From the NCBI RefSeq assembly GCF_013522925.1, contig NZ_JAAMQU010000011.1, positions 124,001-188,000 of the forward strand: a stretch of 64,000 bases of DNA, written 5' to 3'. This document shows positions 55,388-62,641 of this stretch, one piece after another. This stretch comes from Pseudomonas japonica (lineage in GTDB: Bacteria > Pseudomonadota > Gammaproteobacteria > Pseudomonadales > Pseudomonadaceae). Every line of letters begins with the position of its first letter. Position 1 is the first letter of the stretch. A program made the translations under genes and the position numbers. Below the pieces are notes generated by a model. The model was not told the origin of the DNA, did no database searches, and saw only the letters and a list, made by a program, of their open reading frames with translations.

Positions 55388-56251
55388 TTACCCCTCTTCG
55401 AGGGGATACCGGCTGGCGTTCAAGCTCTCCTTGATCTTGCGCAAGTGCGGCTGGAAGTCCGAGCCGCGGCGCAGGGTCATGCCTGTCGCCAGGACGTCGA
55501 GTACGGTGAGTTGGATAATGCGTGAGGTCATGGGCATGTAAATGTCCGTGTCCTCGGGCAACGGGATGTTCAAGCTCAAGCTGCTCGCCTGCGCCAATGG
55601 TGAACCGGCCGCAGTCAGCCCCAGCACCGACGCGCCGTTTTCCCGAGCGATGCGCGCCACTTCCACCAGCTCACGCGTGCGCCCGGTATAGGAAATGATC
55701 ACGAACAGTTCGCCCGTATGCGCCACCGAGGCAAGCATGCGCTGCATCAGCACGTCCGCGTGGGCAGAGACGGCCAGATTGAAACGGAAGAATTTGTGCT
55801 GCGCATCCAGGGCCACCGGCGCCGAAGCCCCCAGGCCGAAGAAGTGGATCTGCCGGGCCTGGATCATCAGGTCCACGGCGCGGCTCACCAGTTGCGGGTC
55901 CAGCTGCTGGCAGGCGCTGTCCAGCGAGGCAATGGCGCTGGAAAATATCTTCTGCGTATAAGCGGCAGGGTCGTCGTCCGGCGCAACCGCCCGGCTTACG
56001 TAAGCCGCGCCGCTGGCCAGGCTCTGAGCCAGTTGAAGTTTGAGTTCAGGGTACCCGCTTACGCCGAACGAGCGGCAAAAGCGGTTCACCGTGGGCTCAC
56101 TGACCTTGGCGGCCTGCGCCAGTGCGGCGATACTGAACCGGGTAGCTTGCTGGGGGTTGCCGAGAATGACCTCGGCAACTTTACGCTCCGCCTTGTTCAG
56201 CTCTTCGAGGCGCCCCTGGATCTGTTCCAGAAGGTTGCGCACGCGATCCAT
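55388..56251 (-). CDS. hexR: Transcriptional repressor HexR (RpiR family)
   Basis: 287 residues from the ATG at 56251 (CAGGAGATTAC ahead); the upstream frame is non-coding. N-terminal HTH_6 (FSIAALAQAAKVSEPTVNRFCRSFG, about 37-61) and a C-terminal SIS sugar-phosphate domain (FGLGASAPVALDAQHKFFR and ISYTGRTRELVEVARIARE). KDPG binding releases it from zwf, edd and gapA operators. It is divergent from zwf across 207 bases that hold a degenerate site. Confidence 0.96.
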   Translation of the reverse strand: MDRVRNLLEQIQGRLEELNKAERKVAEVILGNPQQATRFSIAALAQAAKVSEPTVNRFCRSFGVSGYPELKLQLAQSLASGAAYVSRAVAPDDDPAAYTQKIFSSAIASLDSACQQLDPQLVSRAVDLMIQARQIHFFGLGASAPVALDAQHKFFRFNLAVSAHADVLMQRMLASVAHTGELFVIISYTGRTRELVEVARIARENGASVLGLTAAGSPLAQASSLSLNIPLPEDTDIYMPMTSRIIQLTVLDVLATGMTLRRGSDFQPHLRKIKESLNASRYPLEEG

Positions 56252-56377
56252 GTAATCTCCTGTGATAGCCGGCCCGCACCGCGGGTCGTTTCCCGGCACG
56301 GCAGCCGTGATGGGTGGTCTATCGTACTGATGGGCCACGGCGATCACCAGTACCCGGCGCGGCAAGCGTGGCGCTTG

Positions 56378-56394
56378 TTGTTTTATTACTACAT
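56378..56394 (+). promoter_or_regulatory. Degenerate HexR-like site near zwf
   Basis: TTGTTTTATTACTACAT in the hexR-zwf gap resembles the edd operator (TTGTTTTATCTACAA) but with two extra bases between the halves and ACAT in place of ACAA. It could control both hexR and zwf. Confidence 0.5.
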
Positions 56395-56458
56395 TTCGAC
56401 TTGATCGACGGGGTCAAAACCCGTAATACTCGTCCAACTTGATAAAAGAACCCATATC

Positions 56459-57925
56459 ATGCTGTCGATTTCCGAACCTTGCACCTTTGCTCTCTTCGGC
56501 GCCCTCGGTGACCTGGCCTTGCGAAAACTGTTTCCGGCGTTGTACCAGCTGGAGCGCGCAGGCTTGTTGCACCCCGACACCCGCTTGTTCGCATTGGCCC
56601 GTGAGCCCGGCGAAGTCGGCGAGCACCTGGCATCGATCGAAGAGCACCTGCACGAATTCGTCCCGGCGGCAGAGCTCGAAACGGACCACCTGGAGCGGTT
56701 CAAGGCGCGCCTCGAATACCTGCATGTGGATTTCCTCCTGGCCGAAGACTACGCCGTGCTGGCCGAGCGCATCGGGCCCGCGGCCCAGGTAATCGCCTAC
56801 TTCGCCACACCGGCTGCGGTGTACGGCGCCATTTGCGAGAACCTCGCGAAGGTGGGCCTGGCCGAGCGCACTCGCGTTGTGCTGGAAAAGCCCATCGGTC
56901 ACGACCTGGAATCCTCGCGACGGGTGAACGATGCGGTCGCGCATTACTTCCCGGAAAACCGCGTTTACCGGATCGACCATTACCTGGGCAAGGAAACCGT
57001 ACAAAACCTGATTGCCTTGCGATTCGCCAACAGCCTGTTCGAAACCCAGTGGAACCAGAACTACATCTCCCATGTGGAGATCACCGTTGCCGAGAAGGTG
57101 GGTATCGAGGGGCGTTGGGGTTACTTCGACAAGGCGGGTCAATTGCGTGACATGGTGCAGAACCACCTGCTCCAGTTGCTCTGCCTGATCGCCATGGACC
57201 CGCCTGCGGACCTTTCCGCCGATGCCATCCGTGACGAAAAGGTGAAAGTCCTCAAGGCGCTGGCGCCCATCACCGGTGAAGGCCTGAGCACCCATGTGGT
57301 TCGCGGCCAATACATTGCGGGCTACAGCGAGGGCCGCGGCGTGCCGGGGTATCTGGAGGAAGAAAACTCCAATACCCAGAGCGACACCGAAACCTTCGTG
57401 GCCCTGCGCGCCGATATCCGCAACTGGCGCTGGGCCGGGGTGCCGTTCTACCTGCGTACGGGCAAGCGCATGCCGCAAAAGCTCTCGCAGATCGTGATCC
57501 ACTTCAAGGAACCGCCGCACTACATCTTCGCGCCGGAGCAGCGCCTGCAGATCAGCAACAAGCTGATCATCCGGCTGCAGCCTGACGAAAGCATTTCCTT
57601 GCGCGTAATGACCAAGGAGCAGGGCCTGGACAAAGGCATGCACCTGCGCAGCGGACCGCTGCAGCTCAATTTCTCCGACACCTACCGCAGCTCGCGCATT
57701 CCGGATGCCTACGAACGTCTGTTGCTCGAAGTGATGCAAGGCAACCAGAACCTCTTCGTGCGCAAGGACGAGATCGAATACGCCTGGCGCTGGTGCGACC
57801 AGTTGATCGCCGGGTGGAAGAAATCCGGTGATGCGCCCAAGCCGTACGCGGCGGGCTCCTGGGGCCCGATGAGTTCCATTGCGCTGATCACGCGCGATGG
57901 CAGGTCCTGGTATGGCGACATCTGA
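56459..57925 (+). CDS. zwf: Glucose-6-phosphate 1-dehydrogenase
   Basis: 488 residues. NADP fold motif FGALGDLALRK (13-23), EKPIGHD (143-149) and active-site RIDHYLGK (171-178) are intact. It oxidises glucose-6-P to 6-phosphogluconolactone. The ribosome site is weak (AAAGAA). In most pseudomonads pgl follows directly; here only 84 bases separate it from eda. See the short ORF at 57912-58013. Confidence 0.97.
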   Translation: MLSISEPCTFALFGALGDLALRKLFPALYQLERAGLLHPDTRLFALAREPGEVGEHLASIEEHLHEFVPAAELETDHLERFKARLEYLHVDFLLAEDYAVLAERIGPAAQVIAYFATPAAVYGAICENLAKVGLAERTRVVLEKPIGHDLESSRRVNDAVAHYFPENRVYRIDHYLGKETVQNLIALRFANSLFETQWNQNYISHVEITVAEKVGIEGRWGYFDKAGQLRDMVQNHLLQLLCLIAMDPPADLSADAIRDEKVKVLKALAPITGEGLSTHVVRGQYIAGYSEGRGVPGYLEEENSNTQSDTETFVALRADIRNWRWAGVPFYLRTGKRMPQKLSQIVIHFKEPPHYIFAPEQRLQISNKLIIRLQPDESISLRVMTKEQGLDKGMHLRSGPLQLNFSDTYRSSRIPDAYERLLLEVMQGNQNLFVRKDEIEYAWRWCDQLIAGWKKSGDAPKPYAAGSWGPMSSIALITRDGRSWYGDI

Positions 57926-58013
57926 ACACGGCCGCCTGAACGCTGACGGCCCAGCAACCACCACAACACGCCGGCCTCACCGGTGCCCCAGAGCCAAGGA
58001 TCAGCCGTTATGA
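57912..58013 (+). pseudogene. 33-codon ORF in the place of pgl; possible remnant
   Basis: An ATG inside the zwf end (MATSEHGRLN...) opens a 33-residue frame that stops in the TGA overlapping the eda ATG. Start overlap with zwf and stop overlap with eda are what a former pgl gene, coupled on both sides, would leave after an internal deletion. The product (Thr/Arg/Pro-rich) has no 6-phosphogluconolactonase motif. It may also be a chance frame in an 84-base spacer. Ribosome binding for eda (AAGGA, 57996-58000) lies within it. Confidence 0.35.
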
Positions 58014-58669
58014 CGCCTGAACAACAATCCCGCATGGCGGACAAGGTCAAACTCATCGACGAGATGGCGCAACGTGCGCGCATTCTGCCGGTGATAGTCA
58101 TCAATTCCGAAAGCGAAATCCTGCCATTGGCCGATGCGCTGGCGGCGGGTGGGCTGACCTGCCTTGAAGTGACGCTGCGGTCCCAGTACGGGCTGAAGGC
58201 AATCAAGATGCTTCGCCAGCACCGGCCGGAGCTGACCGTGGGGGCAGGAACCGTGCTGGACCGGCAGATGTTTGCCGCGGTGGAAGAAGCGGGCGCTCAG
58301 TTCGTGGTAACGCCAGGCGCCACCCAGGACATGCTCCAGGCAGGTGTGGAGAGTGCGATCCCGCTCTTGCCAGGGATCGCCACAGCCTCGGAAATCATGA
58401 TGGGTTATGCACTGGGCTATCGCCGCTTCAAGTTGTTCCCCGCAGAGATCTGCGGTGGCGTTGCGGCAATCAAGGCTTTCGGTGGCCCGTTTGGCGACGT
58501 TCGCTTCTGCCCCACCGGTGGCGTGAACACCGGCAATGTGAAGGCCTACATGAGCTTGCCGAACGTGATGTGCGTGGGCGGTACATGGATGCTCGACAAG
58601 GCGTGGATCAGCGGCGGGGAGTGGGACAAGGTCGAACAATGCAGCCGCGAGGCCGTTGCGTTGTTCTGA
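58010..58669 (+). CDS. eda: 2-Keto-3-deoxy-6-phosphogluconate aldolase
   Basis: 219 residues from the ATG at 58010 (AAGGA 9 bases ahead); an upstream GTG at 57983 is unlikely. Schiff-base Lys141 in RFKLFPAE and general-base Glu53 in LEVTLRS are present, and the phosphate loop PTGGVNTGN is near residue 171. It cleaves KDPG to pyruvate and glyceraldehyde-3-P. It forms an operon with zwf, and a terminator follows. Confidence 0.97.
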   Translation: MTPEQQSRMADKVKLIDEMAQRARILPVIVINSESEILPLADALAAGGLTCLEVTLRSQYGLKAIKMLRQHRPELTVGAGTVLDRQMFAAVEEAGAQFVVTPGATQDMLQAGVESAIPLLPGIATASEIMMGYALGYRRFKLFPAEICGGVAAIKAFGGPFGDVRFCPTGGVNTGNVKAYMSLPNVMCVGGTWMLDKAWISGGEWDKVEQCSREAVALF

Positions 58670-58699
58670 TACAGCATTGTTGCTCGTTTCATGGCTTTT

Positions 58700-58729
58700 A
58701 GGTGCGCTTGGTCGGCGCACCTTTTTTTA
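58700..58729 (+). terminator. Terminator after eda
   Basis: AGGTGCGC (58700-58707) pairs with GCGCACCT (58715-58722), followed by a run of Ts. It lies 30 bases past the eda stop. On the minus strand no U-run follows, so it acts for eda. Confidence 0.93.
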
Positions 58730-58954
58730 TTCCGCGGCTCGGTGCTTCAGCCTCAGTGGGGCCAGCAAGTCGTTCAGCCCGTTGTGATCGATCTCGTACA
58801 TCAGCGCCAGCAAGGCGCCTAGTTCCCCGTGGGGAAAACCCTGCCGAGCGAACCAACCCAGATAATTGCCTGGCAGATCCGCCAGCAAGCGGCCCTTGTA
58901 TTTACCGTAGGGCATCCTGGTGGTTACCAATGCCTCAAGTTTTTGGAAATCCAT
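58727..58954 (-). CDS. DUF3820-type small protein
   Basis: 75 residues from the ATG at 58954 (MDFQKLEALVTTRMPYGKYKGRLLADLPGNYLGWFARQGFP). The PYGKYKGRLL and DLPGNYLGWF motifs are the marks of DUF3820, sometimes noted as quorum-sensing-regulated or exonuclease-linked; no function is established here. The ribosome site is weak. It converges on eda and is divergent from the DUF2383 gene, with a 206-base shared region. Confidence 0.8.
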   Translation of the reverse strand: MDFQKLEALVTTRMPYGKYKGRLLADLPGNYLGWFARQGFPHGELGALLALMYEIDHNGLNDLLAPLRLKHRAAE

Positions 58955-59160
58955 TATTTGGTGCCGTGTTGTTTCGCGAGATAGTAAGCTGCTGCATGCA
59001 TTTTGCAATGTAGCAAAAACAGGATATTGCATTCGGAATGGTAGCGTAAAACCAGGCTGGTCTATAACGCATTGATTTCATTGACTAACCGTAATTGAAC
59101 AAGGCTGGCACGAAGTCTGCTCTTTCTCTCCCAAAGCATACTGCCAAGAGGAAGATTAAA

Positions 59161-59616
59161 ATGACCAAGTCTGGAGAAGATGTTGTATCGGTACTCAACC
59201 GTTTGATCGAAACCTGCAAAGACGGTGAGGAAGGCTTCAAGGCCTGCGCTGATGACATTAAAAACCCTGAACTCAAGGCGCTCTTCCTCAAGCATTCTCA
59301 GGAATGCAAAAACGCCGCAGGTGAGCTGCAAGCCGAAGTAACCGCGCTTGGCGGCAGCCCGGAAGATTCCACCAGCCTGAGCGGTGATCTGCACCGTCGC
59401 TGGGTCGACCTCAAGTCCCTTATCACCGGCAAAAGCGAAGAGGCCGTATTGAACGAGGCTGAACGAGGTGAGGACGTTGCCATCAAGGCTTACAAGGAGG
59501 CTTTGACCCAACCGTTGCCGGCGAATGTGTACGCCATCGTCGAACGCCAGTTCCATGGTGTTCAGCGCAATCATGACCAGATCAAGGCCCTGCGCAATAT
59601 CGCTCGCGCCAGCTGA
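59161..59616 (+). CDS. DUF2383 / PA2169-type four-helix-bundle protein
   Basis: 150 residues from the ATG at 59161, with AAGAGGAAG 8 bases ahead. Almost fully helical: VVSVLNRLIETCKDGEEGFKACADDI, LKALFLKHSQECKNAAGELQ, AVLNEAERGEDVAIKAYKEAL and AIVERQFHGVQRNHDQIKAL form four helices in a ferritin-like bundle. Conserved Glu/His residues recur, but metal binding is not shown. PA2169-like genes belong to stress or stationary-phase sets in Pseudomonas (recollection). The transcript end lies in the coding end of the next, converging gene. Confidence 0.85.
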   Translation: MTKSGEDVVSVLNRLIETCKDGEEGFKACADDIKNPELKALFLKHSQECKNAAGELQAEVTALGGSPEDSTSLSGDLHRRWVDLKSLITGKSEEAVLNEAERGEDVAIKAYKEALTQPLPANVYAIVERQFHGVQRNHDQIKALRNIARAS

Positions 59617-59650
59617 ATCTTGCTCGTACCAGCTTAAGCTGGAATCCCTC

Positions 59651-61183
59651 TTACGCCGGCGTTGCCGGCGTTTTTTTTGCCTGGCTACCGGGCTCGGCGT
59701 GGCACACCTGATTACGGCCGTCGCGCTTGGCCCGATAAAGCGCCGCATCGGCTTCACAGAGCACACCTTCCAGGGTCGCGGGCAGCCGAGCCTGATCAAA
59801 TGAAGCCGCCACCCCGATGCTGACGGTGAGGCGCGCGTCATCCAACTCGGTAAGTACCAAGGCTTCGATCTGATGCCGCAGCGATTCGGCCACGGCGAGG
59901 GCGCCATTCAGGCCGGTATCAACCAGCACCACCATGAACTCTTCGCCGCCATAACGTGCCGCGAGGTCCCCGGGGCGCTGCACGCTCTGGTTGATGACAT
60001 CAGCCACGCGGCGCAATGCCTGATCGCCGCCGTGGTGGCCATGGCGCTCGTTGAAGGCACGGAAATGGTCCACGTCGATCATCAGCACGGCCAACCCACG
60101 CCGACTGCGCTGCGTGCGCGCCCATTCATGCTGTAGCGTGTGGTCAAGGCGCCGACGGTTAGCCAGGCCGGTGAGCCCATCGGTGGCAGCCAGCGCGGCG
60201 AGCGTGTTTTCGGAACGCCTGCCGCGGCGCAGCTCGCGCATGAACAAGACGGTAAGCCAGGCGATACCCAGACACAGCCCCAGCGTTGCCAGGCAGATGA
60301 CCAGGGCGGTGCGTTGCCATGGGCCGAAGACGTCGTCGTACGCCATGGCTACGATTACCATCAACGGCAGGTCGGCTACGCGGCTATAGCTGTATATCCG
60401 TTTGATCCCGTCCAGCCCGGACGTGGACATGAAATAACCTGAAGCACCGCCGTCGAGCATGCGTCGCATGTTCGGCCAGCTGGCGAAGTTGCTGCCAATC
60501 ACCGGGCCTCCGGGAGGCTCTGGCTCACGTGCGAGCATATCGCCATCGAGGTTTGCCAGGCTCACGCTGCTGCCCTTGCCAATGTTCAGACTTTTGAACA
60601 GGTCAGCGAAATAGTCCAGCCGCAACACGCTCGAGGCCATGCCGCGGAATTCGCCCCCAGGGCCCGATATCCGCCGGGTGAAGGCTACACACCAATCAAG
60701 CTCGCCCAGCTGATCTTCAAACGGACGGCTTATGTGAAGGGCCAACGAAGGCGAGGAGGCATGCTGGCGGAAATTATCCCGCTGGCTGAAATCAAACCGC
60801 CGCGGTTCGGGTGAGAGCGAATCGGCCACCACTGCGCCGTGTTGGTCTACCCATAAAATGTCGCCCCGGAGCGGTATGGAGATCGCGCGCCCGAACAACA
60901 GCTGCCGCTTGAGCGAAGGCGGCACCTGTGAAAGCTCCGGATTTTGCGAAGCATCGATCAGGCCCTGAAGCGACAGATCGTAAAGCTCGACCGTGCGCTG
61001 GATATCGCTGTCGATCAATTGTGCAACGTTATTGGCGCCACGCAGCGCAACCTCCCTGGCGCTGTCGTATTCCTCGTTGAGCAGAAACGCCACGATGCCA
61101 ACAATGGTCAGGATTGCTGCCACGCTCCCGATTACAAGAGTGCGCTCGGCATTCACAGCGAGGCGGGTGATAGGGAGTGGCAT
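59651..61183 (-). CDS. Diguanylate cyclase with dCache-like periplasmic sensor
   Basis: 510 residues: helix 1 (15-34), a periplasmic PDC/Cache-type domain (about 40-285), helix 2 (about 292-315), and GGDEF domain. The active site is GGEEF (412-416), a functional variant; DGLTGLANRR is at 335-344. An inhibitory I-site RPGD (403-406) lies exactly five residues before it, so product feedback is expected. It makes c-di-GMP in response to an unknown extracellular cue. The C-terminal 20 residues are a disordered tail. No EAL partner is adjacent. Confidence 0.93.
   Translation of the reverse strand: MPLPITRLAVNAERTLVIGSVAAILTIVGIVAFLLNEEYDSAREVALRGANNVAQLIDSDIQRTVELYDLSLQGLIDASQNPELSQVPPSLKRQLLFGRAISIPLRGDILWVDQHGAVVADSLSPEPRRFDFSQRDNFRQHASSPSLALHISRPFEDQLGELDWCVAFTRRISGPGGEFRGMASSVLRLDYFADLFKSLNIGKGSSVSLANLDGDMLAREPEPPGGPVIGSNFASWPNMRRMLDGGASGYFMSTSGLDGIKRIYSYSRVADLPLMVIVAMAYDDVFGPWQRTALVICLATLGLCLGIAWLTVLFMRELRRGRRSENTLAALAATDGLTGLANRRRLDHTLQHEWARTQRSRRGLAVLMIDVDHFRAFNERHGHHGGDQALRRVADVINQSVQRPGDLAARYGGEEFMVVLVDTGLNGALAVAESLRHQIEALVLTELDDARLTVSIGVAASFDQARLPATLEGVLCEADAALYRAKRDGRNQVCHAEPGSQAKKTPATPA
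59653..59678 (+). terminator. Terminator of the DUF2383 gene, overlapping the end of the cyclase gene
   Basis: ACGCCGGC (59653-59660), loop GTT, GCCGGCGT (59664-59671) and eight Ts. The whole element lies inside the last codons of the converging diguanylate cyclase gene, whose tail KKTPATPA is encoded by it. Confidence 0.88.
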
Positions 61184-61700
61184 GACAGCTATAACTCGAA
61201 GGCGGGGCGGGCGAGGCCATTCTAGGTAGCGCAGCCAGGGCTCACAAGGCGCAGATCACTGGCAATATGCCAGCTTGGACGGCCGGTCAATGCTCAGCTT
61301 TAAGCGTTCAGCATTAAACCCTTATGTTTCCGCGAGTTAAATCGAAGTCTTCGCAAAGCGTTGGAAGTGAATGGAGCCAACGTGTGTTTGAAAAAAGTAC
61401 TCGCCGTAAAGGTTTCCGAGGGCTGAGGAGGCAGTCGATGACCTTTAGCTGACTTTTCCTACAGAAGGCTCGGAAGCTGCTGATAGATCCATTCAAGCCC
61501 GCCGGAGACACTAGCCTGCAAAATCGATAAAGAAACTGCCATGTCCATCGTCTCCAGCGTTGTACCAGGCGCATTGCTCATCAGCTTTGCCGGCGCGGTT
61601 CAGGTATTCGTTTTCCCCTTGGCCCAGGGGCCAGGCAATTACCTGTTGGGCATTGCCGGCCTGATCATCCAGCTGTAACACGCTCAACGCGGTTTTGAGC
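61184..61700. other. Gene-poor region (517 bp) between the cyclase gene start and cheV end
   Basis: No sizeable reading frame is credible in either strand. It holds the promoter of the diguanylate cyclase (minus) close to 61200, some AT-rich stretches (about 61300-61400) and one short hydrophobic ORF at 61541-61678. I saw no tRNA, no terminator hairpin with a T-run and no long repeat. A small RNA cannot be excluded. Confidence 0.5.
61541..61678 (+). CDS. Possible 45-residue hydrophobic small protein
   Basis: ATG to TAA gives 45 residues, almost all hydrophobic or small (MSIVSSVVPGALLISFAGAV, then a QVFVFPLAQGPGNY turn, then LLGIAGLIIQL). It could be a two-helix membrane peptide. Ribosome site evidence is weak (GATAAAGAAA). 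It stands alone between two minus-strand genes. No family is recognised. Confidence 0.35.
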   Translation: MSIVSSVVPGALLISFAGAVQVFVFPLAQGPGNYLLGIAGLIIQL

Positions 61701-62591
61701 TCACGGCTTGGAACTCACAGCTCGAGCAGCCCGGATAAGGCACTCGGTGAGTTCCGGCGACGAAAACTTGGTCAGCACCGCATCCGCGCCCGCCTCATCC
61801 GCCCGCCGGCTATTCATGGCGCTGTCCAGGGACGTATGCAGGAGGATATACAACTGGTTGAAGTCAACGCTTTCACGCAGCGTGCGGGTGAGGGCATAGC
61901 CGTCCATCACCGGCATCTCGATGTCCGATACCACGATATTGATTTCCTGCGCGGTCCCTTGCAGGTCGAGCAGGCACATCATGGCGTCCTTCGCACTACG
62001 CGCGGTCTGGCATTCGATCCCGAGGCTGCGCAGGGCAAGCACCGATTGCTGCAGCGCGACCTGGCTGTCATCCACAACCAGTATGCGCGCCTGGGCCAGT
62101 AATTCGGCTTGCTCGAACGTCAGGTCTTTTGACGCGGGTTCGGGGCGGGGCGGGGCGATGCCGTGGATCACCTTCTCGATATCCAGCACCTGCACCAGCG
62201 CACCGTCCACCTGGGTGACCCCCGTAATGAAGGACCGCCCGCCAGACGCATGCGGCGGGGGAAGGATGTCTGTAGAGCGGCAGTGAATGATGCGGCTCAC
62301 CGCCTGCACATGCAGGCCCTGGCGAGAGCGGCTGACGTCGGTGACGATCAGGCAGCCACCCGAAGGGTCTTCCAGCGGGCGCTCGCCAATTGCCCGGCTG
62401 AGGTCGATCACCGACAGCGACGCGCCACGCAGGGTGGCGATGCCGCGTACATGGGGGTGCGAGTCGGGAAGGCGAGTGAGCGCCGGGCAGGGAATGATCT
62501 CACTGACCTTCAGCAGGTTGATCGCCATCAGTTTGCCGCTGCGCAGGGTGAACAACAGGAGCGAGAGCGACTCGGCGTTTGCTTTGGACAT
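61701..62591 (-). CDS. CheV-type chemotaxis coupling protein (CheW plus receiver)
   Basis: 296 residues from the ATG at 62591 (AGAAGGTAGAT ahead). A CheW-like domain (about 8-145, with SEIIPCPALTRLPDSHPHVRG-type segment) is followed by a receiver domain with DDSQ (174-177), phospho-acceptor Asp223 in VSDIEMPVMDGY and Lys in VLTKFSS. CheV couples receptors to CheA and adapts by phosphorylation. No other che gene is nearby; it lies 50 bases downstream of norR in the same direction. Confidence 0.92.
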   Translation of the reverse strand: MSKANAESLSLLLFTLRSGKLMAINLLKVSEIIPCPALTRLPDSHPHVRGIATLRGASLSVIDLSRAIGERPLEDPSGGCLIVTDVSRSRQGLHVQAVSRIIHCRSTDILPPPHASGGRSFITGVTQVDGALVQVLDIEKVIHGIAPPRPEPASKDLTFEQAELLAQARILVVDDSQVALQQSVLALRSLGIECQTARSAKDAMMCLLDLQGTAQEINIVVSDIEMPVMDGYALTRTLRESVDFNQLYILLHTSLDSAMNSRRADEAGADAVLTKFSSPELTECLIRAARAVSSKP

Positions 62592-62641
62592 ATCTACCTT
62601 CTGAAGCGGGTGCGGAACGGGCCGCGGGAAATACTCAGGGT

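Noticed and set aside
61314..61574. 86-residue open frame on the minus strand in the gene-poor region
   Set aside because: Arg/Leu/Trp-rich sequence without a ribosome site, fold or conserved motif; most likely non-coding.
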